Origin: Zetaproteobacteria bacterium | GTDB lineage: Bacteria > Pseudomonadota > Zetaproteobacteria > Mariprofundales > Mariprofundaceae | NCBI GenBank assembly: GCA_021545595.1 | Contig: JAJRVG010000120.1 | Span: 1-7,813, forward strand | Length of the DNA stretch: 7,813 bases | Direction: 5' to 3' | Part shown: in pieces, positions 1 to 5,565 of the stretch | How the letters are laid out: each line of letters starts with the position of its first letter | Numbering within the stretch: position 1 is the stretch's first letter | Program-made: the position numbers and the translations under genes | The notes under the pieces: model-generated | Told to the model about the DNA's origin: nothing | The model's input: the letters and a program-made list of their open reading frames with translations, nothing else | The model's database searches: none

Positions 1-13
1 AGATAACGATTAT

Positions 14-1714
14 ATGAAAATGACCGGTGCCGAAATATTTGTTGAATGTCTGAAGCGTGAAGGCGTGGATACCATTTTTGGTTATCCCGGCGGTGCCGTG
101 CTTCATATCTATGATGCAATTTTCAATCAGAGCCATATCAAACATTATCTGGTTCGGCATGAGCAGGGTGCGCTGCATGCAGCCAATGGCTATGCCCGTG
201 TTTCCGGCAAGTGTGGCGTTGCACTGGTAACCTCCGGGCCGGGCGCAACCAACGCAGTTACCGGCCTTGCCGACTCACTGGCAGACTCTATTCCCACGGT
301 CTGTTTCTCCGGCCAGGTGCCATCCACTCTGATTGGCAACGATGCTTTTCAGGAGGCCGATGTTGTCGGCATTACCCGTTCTGCAACCAAGCACAACTTT
401 CTGATAAAGCATGTTGAAGATATCGCCCTGATTATCCGTCAGGCATTTCATATTGCGACAACCGGACGCCCCGGCCCGGTGCTGGTCGATATCCCTAAGG
501 ATATCAGTGGCGAAGCGTGCGAGTTCATCTGGCCTGAAGAGGTGGACATGCGCTCCTACCGGCCGGTTACGCACGGCCATCCTGGGCAGATTAAAAAGGC
601 GGTCAAACTGATGCTCGCCGCCAGGCGTCCTATGCTTTATTCAGGTGGCGGTATTATGAACTCTATCGGCAGCGCATCGCTGTTAAGGGAGCTCTCCCAT
701 ACACTGGATGCGCCGGTAACCAATACCCTGATGGGGCTCGGTGGCATCCCGCACGATGATAACCACTTTGTCGGCATGCTGGGGATGCACGGCACCTATG
801 AAGCAAATATGGCGGTCTCCCACTGTGATCTGCTGATTGCCGTAGGGGCTCGCTTTGATGATCGTGTAACAGGCAGACTTGATGCCTTTGCGCCGGATGC
901 GCAGGTGATCCACATTGATGTTGACCCTTCATCCATCTCAAAAAATATCCATGCGCATCTGCCGATTGTGGGCGATGTGGGTGAGGTGCTCAAACAGCTG
1001 CTTGAGGAGATTGCCCGCCGAAACGGTTCACCTGATGCAGAGGCGCTGAAGCTCTGGTGGGAGCAGATCAATGAGTGGCGGGAGAAGGATTCGCTTGGCT
1101 TTGAACAATCGGAAGATGAGCCGATCAAGCCACAGGCCGTCATTCGTGCGGTGCATGAAAAGACAAAGGGTAACGCCATTGTAGCCACAGATGTAGGCCA
1201 GCATCAGATGTGGGCTGCACAGCACTACGGCTTTAACAGACCCCATCGCTGGCTGACCAGCGGCGGCCTGGGAACTATGGGTTATGGTCTGCCCGCAGCC
1301 ATTGGTGCACAGGTTGCCATGCCGAATGAGAAGGTTGTGCTCTTCACTGGTGATTCATCGATTCAGATGTGCAGTCAGGAGTTTTCAACCGCCTTTCAGT
1401 ACAACCTGCCTGTTGTGGTTGTGATTCTGAACAATGGCTACATGGGCATGGTTCGGCAGTGGCAGGAGATGTTCTACGAGTCGCGCTACTCACACTCCTA
1501 TTTTGACTCCCTGCCCGATTTCGTGAAGCTGGCGGAAGCTTATGGTGGCATTGGCATTCGTGTGGATCGGGTAGATGAGCTGGATGCGGCTCTGGAGAAG
1601 GCGCTTCATGTTGATGACCGTTTTGTCATTGTTGATGTGGCGATATCCAAAGAGGAGAACGTCTTTCCGATGGTTCCGGCGGGAGCGGCTCTGAACGAGA
1701 TGGTTCTCTCATGA
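14..1714 (+). CDS. ilvB: Acetolactate (acetohydroxyacid) synthase large, catalytic subunit
   Basis: This is the catalytic subunit of acetohydroxyacid synthase, a cytoplasmic enzyme. It condenses pyruvate with pyruvate or 2-ketobutyrate to give acetolactate or acetohydroxybutyrate, precursors of valine/leucine and isoleucine. The 566 residues match the family length (about 560-575). The N-terminal thiamine-diphosphate domain opens with IFGYPGGAVLHIYDA (residues 21-35) and carries the conserved glutamate E50 in RHEQGALHAA. The middle FAD-type domain has RFDDRVTGRL (from about residue 280). The C-terminal domain has the cofactor motif G446-D447-S448 ... N473-N474, followed by GMVRQWQEMFY. The usual motif is GDG or GDA, so the serine is a mild variant. 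The start at 14 fits the usual MK-x-x-GAEI N-terminus. Only 13 upstream bases are present and no clear Shine-Dalgarno is seen; ATG at 20 is an alternative. The small subunit follows. In E. coli naming the pair resembles ilvI/ilvH. Confidence 0.97.
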   Translation: MKMTGAEIFVECLKREGVDTIFGYPGGAVLHIYDAIFNQSHIKHYLVRHEQGALHAANGYARVSGKCGVALVTSGPGATNAVTGLADSLADSIPTVCFSGQVPSTLIGNDAFQEADVVGITRSATKHNFLIKHVEDIALIIRQAFHIATTGRPGPVLVDIPKDISGEACEFIWPEEVDMRSYRPVTHGHPGQIKKAVKLMLAARRPMLYSGGGIMNSIGSASLLRELSHTLDAPVTNTLMGLGGIPHDDNHFVGMLGMHGTYEANMAVSHCDLLIAVGARFDDRVTGRLDAFAPDAQVIHIDVDPSSISKNIHAHLPIVGDVGEVLKQLLEEIARRNGSPDAEALKLWWEQINEWREKDSLGFEQSEDEPIKPQAVIRAVHEKTKGNAIVATDVGQHQMWAAQHYGFNRPHRWLTSGGLGTMGYGLPAAIGAQVAMPNEKVVLFTGDSSIQMCSQEFSTAFQYNLPVVVVILNNGYMGMVRQWQEMFYESRYSHSYFDSLPDFVKLAEAYGGIGIRVDRVDELDAALEKALHVDDRFVIVDVAISKEENVFPMVPAGAALNEMVLS

Positions 1715-1732
1715 GTAGCCATCGTCTTTTCG

Positions 1733-1845
1733 CACAACCACTGCGTTGCGGCCGCTTCGGCGATGCTCACGTACCTGTCGCGTACGCTCCGCTTCTCAAA
1801 GCGAGCGCGCCTTGTTCTTGCACGAAAATCCTGATGGCCAAAGCT
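1733..1845. repeat. Repeat-like palindromic spacer between ilvB and ilvN
   Basis: The DNA between ilvB and ilvN does not resemble either gene and has nested inverted repeats. CGTAC (1770-1774) pairs with GTACG (1782-1786) around a 7-nt loop, the 8-bp palindrome GCGTACGC lies at 1780-1787, and CGCTT (1753-1757) pairs with AAGCG (1799-1803). Its phrasing (GCGATGCTCACGTAC, CTCCGCTTCTC, CGCCTTGTTCTTGCACG) resembles, from memory, a short interspersed repeat seen in many proteobacterial genomes. No search was run. The boundaries are estimates, and no target-site duplication could be identified. It leaves the coding sequence of both neighbours and the ilvN ribosome binding site intact. Confidence 0.5.
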
Positions 1846-1847
1846 TC

Positions 1848-1853
1848 AGGAGG
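1848..1853 (+). promoter_or_regulatory. Shine-Dalgarno of ilvN that fixes its GTG start
   Basis: A perfect AGGAGG sits 6 nt before GTG at 1860. This decides the ilvN start in favour of GTG-1860 over the upstream in-frame TTG at 1746, which would add 38 residues encoded by the repeat-like spacer. Confidence 0.85.
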
Positions 1854-1859
1854 TTTGCT

Positions 1860-2354
1860 GTGAGACATACCATTACCATTCTGGTTGAAAATGAGTTCGG
1901 AGTACTGACCCGGATTGCGGGGCTGTTTTCAGCACGTGGCTACAATATCGAGAGCCTGAATGTGGCTCCGACACTGGATAAAACCGTGAGTCGTATGACG
2001 CTGGTAACCCGTGGTGATGAGCATATTATCGAGCAGATCAAGAAGCAGCTCAATAAACTGATTCCGGTGATCAAGGTTGAAGATATTTCACACTTGGTTC
2101 ATATGGAGCGGGAGATGCTGCTGGTTAAAGTGGCATCCAGTCCGGATAACCGCTCCGAACTGGTGACAATGGCCGATGAGGCCCGGGCCAAAATTGTGGA
2201 TAGTGTGGATATCAATTATCTGAGCATGGAGTTGACAGGTGCTGCCGAGAAGCTGGATGCTTTTATCAAGCTGCTGGAGCCGTTCGGAATTATTGAGGTT
2301 ACCCGAACCGGTTCTGTTGGTATGCGCCGTGGTGTTAAAGGCTTCGTCGTTTAG
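1860..2354 (+). CDS. ilvN: Acetolactate synthase small, regulatory subunit
   Basis: This is the regulatory subunit that binds the IlvB-type catalytic subunit, raises its activity and confers feedback inhibition by valine. From the GTG start it has 164 residues, matching E. coli IlvH (163) rather than the short E. coli IlvN. The N-terminal ACT domain (about residues 3-75) begins RHTITILVENEFGVLTRIAG and has SARGYNIESLNV. N11, G14 and N29 occupy positions implicated in valine binding in IlvH, so sensitivity to valine is expected. The C-terminal small-subunit domain runs from about residue 80 (MEREMLLVKV) to the end (TRTGSVGMRRG). A longer 202-residue reading from TTG at 1746 is open but extends into the repeat-like spacer and lacks family-like sequence there. 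The gene lies 145 bp after ilvB and probably shares its transcript. ilvC does not follow; the next gene, folC, is convergent. Confidence 0.96.
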   Translation: MRHTITILVENEFGVLTRIAGLFSARGYNIESLNVAPTLDKTVSRMTLVTRGDEHIIEQIKKQLNKLIPVIKVEDISHLVHMEREMLLVKVASSPDNRSELVTMADEARAKIVDSVDINYLSMELTGAAEKLDAFIKLLEPFGIIEVTRTGSVGMRRGVKGFVV

Positions 2355-2413
2355 GTTAAGCCTTGGCGGTCTTGTTACTTCCTGCTTGTATAATCAAGAA
2401 AAACTTCTGTTCA

Positions 2414-2448
2414 TTTCTTTGCTTGCCCAAAGAAACGAACCAAAGAAA
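2414..2448. repeat. Inverted plus direct repeat at the left end of the element
   Basis: TTTCTTTG (2414-2421) is the exact reverse complement of CAAAGAAA (2428-2435), with the 6-nt loop CTTGCC. CCAAAGAAA occurs twice (2427-2435 and 2440-2448) at a 13-bp period, so the left arm can pair with either copy. The stem is AT-rich and no T-run follows on the plus strand, so this is a poor intrinsic terminator for ilvN. Confidence 0.7.
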
Positions 2449-2490
2449 AGGCTCCCGGCATCTACCTGCCCTTCGGGTTCCCTCGGCCGC

Positions 2491-2535
2491 GCCTGAAAAT
2501 GAGCGCGACGCTGCTGCTTCATCCCATTTTCAGGC
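2491..2535. repeat. 11-bp perfect inverted repeat inside the element
   Basis: GCCTGAAAATG (2491-2501) and CATTTTCAGGC (2525-2535) are exact reverse complements around a 23-nt loop. The hairpin could form in RNA from either strand. It may slow transcription from the ilv side, but no U-tract follows, so a terminator call is not supported. Confidence 0.7.
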
Positions 2536-2588
2536 TTGCTTCGGCAGTCAGCTGAACGGGATTCATGCCTGCCACGAAACTACCTTGT

Positions 2589-2605
2589 CCGCACAGGATG
2601 TGCGG
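2589..2605. repeat. Short GC-rich hairpin in the right half of the element
   Basis: CCGCACA (2589-2595) and TGTGCGG (2599-2605) are exact reverse complements around the 3-nt loop GGA. This is one of several stable hairpins in the element; no separate function is apparent. Confidence 0.6.
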
Positions 2606-2658
2606 CGAGCGAATAGCATGAGCTCGTAAGTGAAGACGGACATGTGACGTCGAAGCGA

Positions 2659-2685
2659 TAAAAGCAAAAGGCAGGAGCCTTTTGC
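2659..2685 (-). terminator. Rho-independent terminator of the trp-accD-folC operon
   Basis: Read on the minus strand, three bases after the folC TGA comes a perfect 9-bp stem, GCAAAAGGC / GCCTTTTGC, with the 4-nt loop TCCT. TTTTAT follows directly. Position, stem and U-tract fit an intrinsic terminator for the minus-strand operon. On the plus strand the stem is followed by GAATC, without a T-run, so it should work in one direction only. The hairpin is also the right end of the repeat element. Confidence 0.75.
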
Positions 2686-2688
2686 GAA

Positions 2689-3852
2689 TCAATGATTCCC
2701 AATCCACTCCAGTGCCGCAGCAACGCTACTAAACGACCCGAGCACCAGAAAGTTTCCATCCGGACAAAGAGCAAGCTCTGCTTTCAAGGCATCAGCTACA
2801 GAGCTGTAGCAGGCATCAAGCCCGTGAGGGCCCTTGCCCGCCATGCGCAGGGTGTAAGGCCTTAAAAGATGCAGAGAATCGCTTAAATCCCTCTCTTCCC
2901 GGGTAAAGATCAGAATTGAAGTCAACGGCTCTGCCAGAGAGGGCAGGGTTGGTAGAAGAGCTCTGACTGCGTGGGCGTTATGGGCCGCATCAAGCCATAT
3001 GGTTGCCCCACCCGCCTGGATTCGTTGCAGGCGCCCGGGGATATTTGTCTGCTCAATAGCCAGCTTTGCATCATCGACCCGCTTGCTATCTACTATATCT
3101 GATGCGACAAGCTGCCTGATTGCTGCAAAGGCCAGAGCGCCATTTTTCCGCTGATGCTGCCCGTAAGCCGTGGTTTCAATCGTTGCGTGCTGATCTACAA
3201 ACTGAGTGTCGGGGTTGTACGCTGTCAGAATTGATCTCACTTCATCATCCTGCGGTGCACTGATGCACCATAGGCATCCATCTGAGATATGCGCTTTCTC
3301 TGCGGCAATGTCGGCCAGTCTGCCACCAAGCCAGTTCTGATGATCAAGGCCGATAGGTGTAATCAGGGCCATGTCTGCTTCAACGGCCGTGGTGGCATCC
3401 AGCCTTGCTCCAACACCTGCTTCCAGAACCTCCACATCGACGTGACTGTCACTGAAATATTTCAGGGCAAGTGCAGTTGCCGCCTCAAAGTATGAAGCAC
3501 CCGCTTTCAGTGCGATTGGCATCACAGTTTGCATCAGCGCATGCAGTGTTGTCCCGGGAATGGGGATTCCATTGATACGGATGCGCTCACCGAAGTGTTG
3601 GATATGTGGCGAAGTATAGAGCCCTGTTTGCATCCCACACGCCTGCAGTGCATGGGAGAGCATAAAGGCGGTCGAGCCTTTTCCATTGGTTCCGGCAATA
3701 CGAATGCGAAGTTTAGGGCATTTTATGGAAAGCGGCTGAAGCAGTTCCCGCATGCGCTGGTGGCCGGGCTTGTAATCACGGTCTGCCGATGGCTGGCCCA
3801 GCCGGGATAGCCACGCCTCTACCTCAAGGGGTTTCTGCTCAGGAAGATGCAC
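2689..3852 (-). CDS. folC: Bifunctional folylpolyglutamate synthase / dihydrofolate synthase
   Basis: FolC is a cytoplasmic Mur-ligase-type enzyme. It adds glutamate to dihydropteroate to make dihydrofolate and extends folates with polyglutamate tails, using ATP. The P-loop GTNGKGS is at residues 54-60, followed by YTSPHIQHFGERIRING (79-95). The ATPase region has E144 in LEAGVGARLDATT, LDHQNWLGGRLADIAAEKA (169-187) and PGRLQRI (272-278). The C-terminal domain has LDAAHNAHAV (287-296) and ends after LGSFSSVAAALEWI. Its 387 residues are short for the family (about 420), and several motifs drift: AGVGARLDATT where GLGGRLDATN is usual, and EKAHI where EKAGI is usual. The start is GTG at 3852 with no strong Shine-Dalgarno, 36 bp after accD. 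It is the last gene of the operon, and accD-folC adjacency is common in Proteobacteria. Whether both activities are retained cannot be told here. Confidence 0.93.
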   Translation of the reverse strand: MHLPEQKPLEVEAWLSRLGQPSADRDYKPGHQRMRELLQPLSIKCPKLRIRIAGTNGKGSTAFMLSHALQACGMQTGLYTSPHIQHFGERIRINGIPIPGTTLHALMQTVMPIALKAGASYFEAATALALKYFSDSHVDVEVLEAGVGARLDATTAVEADMALITPIGLDHQNWLGGRLADIAAEKAHISDGCLWCISAPQDDEVRSILTAYNPDTQFVDQHATIETTAYGQHQRKNGALAFAAIRQLVASDIVDSKRVDDAKLAIEQTNIPGRLQRIQAGGATIWLDAAHNAHAVRALLPTLPSLAEPLTSILIFTREERDLSDSLHLLRPYTLRMAGKGPHGLDACYSSVADALKAELALCPDGNFLVLGSFSSVAAALEWIGNH

Positions 3853-3888
3853 GCTGGCTTTTTGTGAAGATCCCGCTTAAAAAGGATG

Positions 3889-4761
3889 TTAGACGGCCTG
3901 CCGATAGGCACGGTGCATCAAATGTTCAAAAACTGTTTTCAGATGCTCCGGCAGCTCCCTGCGGCCCACAATATCGTCAATAAGCCCATGCTCCAGCAAA
4001 AACTCGGCACGCTGAAATCCCTGCGGCAGTTTTTCGCCTACCGTCTCCTGAATGACACGAGGTCCGGCAAAGCCAATTAATGCCTCAGGTTCCGCAAGAA
4101 TTATATCACCAAGCCAGGCAACAGATGCCGATACGCCGCCCATGGTTGGGTCAGTCAACAGGCAGATAAATGGGAGCCTGGATTCATTAAGACGATTAGC
4201 AACAGAGGATGTTTTTGCCATCTGCATCAGAGATAGAATACCCTCCTGCATACGGGCACCGCCGGATGCAGTAATCAACAGATATGGACAGCGACGATCA
4301 ATGGCACGCTCCATGCCACGTACGATTTTTTCTCCAACCACTGAGCCCATGCTTCCACCCATATAGGTGAAGTCGAAGATAGATGCAGAAGTTATCTGTC
4401 CTCTGATATCACCCAGATAGTTGCGGACGGCATCACTATCTCCAGCCTTCCTGTTGGCCTCTTTGATACGATCTTTGTAGCGTTTTTTATCTTTAAAATT
4501 GAGCGTATCCACTGATTTCAGTCCAACATCGTGCTCTTCGTAGGTTTCCGGATCAAAAAGAAAACCGGCACGCTTGTCTGCCTCGATACGGAAATGGTGC
4601 TCACATTTCGGACAGACCATCATCGAACGTATCAACTCTTTGTGGTAGAGCGTTTCAGTACATCCGGGGCACTTCAGCCACATCCCCTCCGGTGTACTGG
4701 AACTATCAGATGAGGAGAGAATGCTTTTGGGACTCTCTATTAAACGTGTAAGCCAACTCAT
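3889..4761 (-). CDS. accD: Acetyl-CoA carboxylase carboxyltransferase subunit beta
   Basis: This is the beta subunit of the carboxyltransferase half of acetyl-CoA carboxylase. With AccA it moves the carboxyl group from biotin on AccB to acetyl-CoA, giving malonyl-CoA for fatty acid synthesis in the cytoplasm. Its 290 residues are close to E. coli AccD (304). An N-terminal zinc ribbon has C31-x2-C34-x15-C50-x2-C53. The crotonase-like core carries GGSMGSVVGEK (135-145), SGGARMQEG (166-174), LTDPTMGGVSAS (202-213) and GFAGPRVIQET (230-240), all typical of AccD and suggesting an active protein. The ATG at 4761 is preceded by a purine-rich GAGAGAAG. It begins 21 bp after the phosphodiesterase-like gene and is followed 36 bp later by folC. 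Its partner accA is not in the window, as is usual. Confidence 0.97.
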   Translation of the reverse strand: MSWLTRLIESPKSILSSSDSSSTPEGMWLKCPGCTETLYHKELIRSMMVCPKCEHHFRIEADKRAGFLFDPETYEEHDVGLKSVDTLNFKDKKRYKDRIKEANRKAGDSDAVRNYLGDIRGQITSASIFDFTYMGGSMGSVVGEKIVRGMERAIDRRCPYLLITASGGARMQEGILSLMQMAKTSSVANRLNESRLPFICLLTDPTMGGVSASVAWLGDIILAEPEALIGFAGPRVIQETVGEKLPQGFQRAEFLLEHGLIDDIVGRRELPEHLKTVFEHLMHRAYRQAV

Positions 4762-4782
4762 AGTTCTTCTCTCTTTTGTCTC

Positions 4783-5565
4783 TTAAATAAGTAGTTCATC
4801 AACCTGTGTCAGCATGCGGAGGTGAGGAATATTCTCAGCCTCAACCTCGGCGGCCATGACATTCAGGGTTTCAGGCTTCATATGATATAGGTAGATCGGA
4901 ATTTCCCCAAATTTATCCAGTTTTCGGAGTTCCTGAGCCATCCCTTTCGCTGTCAGGTGCCCACTGATATCGGCAATATGCTGAAAGGCGTTCGGAAAAG
5001 AGCAGTCGATAATGATACCTTTAAGATTGGGTTGCGCATTGGCGACTTCCCAAAGCCGCTCTGTCGAGCCGGTATCGGCAGAGTAAATAAACTGGGCATC
5101 TCCCTGATCTAACAGGAAGCCGGTGCAGGGAACGGGGTGAGTTACCGGAATGGCTGTAATTTTCAGGTCATCTATCTCAACAGTCTCTTCTGCCCGAATG
5201 GCATGCAGGGAGAGTGTCGGCTCTTTTTTGCTGGGCAGGCAGGTGAAGTCGGGCCAGACGAGGTTGTTGAGGAAATGCTTTTTCAGGGTGTCCAGGTTCT
5301 CCTGAAGACTATGAATGATGATATTATTACTGTTTTCTCCGCTCAACCGTTTAAGTGAACGGTTGTCTGCCAGAAATGCGATATCCTTGATGTGATCCAG
5401 ATGCGTATGGGAGAGGAAGATGTGATTCACAGCGCTCTGTTCTTTCAGGGTGAGAGCCTCTGTGGGAGAGCCCGCATCAAGAAGAATCGTCCCATTCACC
5501 AGAAACGATGTCAGGTGAAATCCAAGGAGTTGGCCACCATAACAGCCAAGCACTTTGATTCTCAT
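4783..5565 (-). CDS. MBL-fold hydrolase, probable class II 3',5'-cyclic-nucleotide phosphodiesterase
   Basis: This is a 260-residue metallo-beta-lactamase-fold protein with no signal peptide, so probably cytoplasmic. The metal motif HTHLDH (H53, H55, D57, H58) lies in FLSHTHLDHI. Other likely ligands are H143 (VTHPVPCTGF), D164 (YSADTGSTERLW) and H228 (YHMKPE). The late features IIDCSFPN (185-192) and SGHLTAKGMAQEL (201-213) resemble class II cyclic-nucleotide phosphodiesterases (CpdP type), which cleave cAMP or cGMP. The class signature as recalled wants G or S three residues after the final H of HTHLDH; here it is D61, so the match is imperfect and another phosphoester substrate is possible. 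Start ATG-5565 has AAGGAG at a 5-nt spacing and overlaps the trpA stop by ATGA, which indicates translational coupling. It lies between trpA and accD. The fold is secure, the substrate uncertain. Confidence 0.85.
   Translation of the reverse strand: MRIKVLGCYGGQLLGFHLTSFLVNGTILLDAGSPTEALTLKEQSAVNHIFLSHTHLDHIKDIAFLADNRSLKRLSGENSNNIIIHSLQENLDTLKKHFLNNLVWPDFTCLPSKKEPTLSLHAIRAEETVEIDDLKITAIPVTHPVPCTGFLLDQGDAQFIYSADTGSTERLWEVANAQPNLKGIIIDCSFPNAFQHIADISGHLTAKGMAQELRKLDKFGEIPIYLYHMKPETLNVMAAEVEAENIPHLRMLTQVDELLI

Larger units (their letters stand above)
1711..1863 (+). other. 50-codon open frame bridging ilvB and ilvN by stop/start overlaps
   Basis: An open frame starts with the ATG that overlaps the ilvB stop (ATGA, 1711-1714). 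It runs without interruption through the repeat-like spacer and ends in a TGA that overlaps the ilvN start (GTGA, 1860-1863). The predicted product has 50 residues, begins MSSHRLFAQPLRCG and ends in KASGGLL. It has no recognisable domain, signal peptide or membrane segment, and its composition simply follows the spacer DNA. There is no clear Shine-Dalgarno for its ATG, so it could be read only by ribosomes finishing ilvB. A role in carrying ribosomes across the spacer to the AGGAGG and GTG of ilvN is inferred from the overlaps. The open frame may equally be chance, and a functional peptide is doubtful. Confidence 0.3.
2405..2686. repeat. Structured intergenic repeat element in the ilvN/folC convergent spacer
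   Basis: This stretch fills almost the whole 334-bp gap between the ilvN and folC stops and appears non-coding. Near its left and right ends AAAAGGCTCC (2446-2455) and GGAGCCTTTT (2674-2683) form a perfect 10-bp inverted repeat. Inside are further hairpins at 2414-2435, 2491-2535, 2589-2605 and 2664-2685. The left-end phrase with two CCAAAGAAA copies, and the right half with GCTCGTAAGTGAAGACGGAC, resemble interspersed repeats recalled from other proteobacterial genomes, where they are often mispredicted as hypothetical proteins. That recollection was not checked by a search. No transposase is present, so if mobile it would be MITE-like. The limits are approximate. Confidence 0.6.

Noticed and set aside
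1746..1859. N-terminal extension of IlvN from TTG-1746 (38 extra residues)
   Set aside because: The extension is encoded by repeat-like spacer DNA, is Arg/Ser-rich and unlike the family. GTG-1860 has a perfect AGGAGG and gives the normal length and N-terminus.
2389..2394. TATAAT resembling a -10 promoter box after ilvN
   Set aside because: No -35 box at 16-18 bp spacing (TTGGCG is 20 bp away, TTGTTA 11 bp) and no plus-strand gene downstream.
2363..2629. 88-residue plus-strand open frame in the convergent spacer
   Set aside because: It lies across the structured repeat, has no domain or credible ribosome binding site, and looks like the hypothetical proteins commonly mispredicted inside such repeats.
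2519..2707. 62-residue minus-strand open frame overlapping the folC 3' end
   Set aside because: It covers the repeat and the folC terminator and overlaps folC in another frame; no family resemblance.
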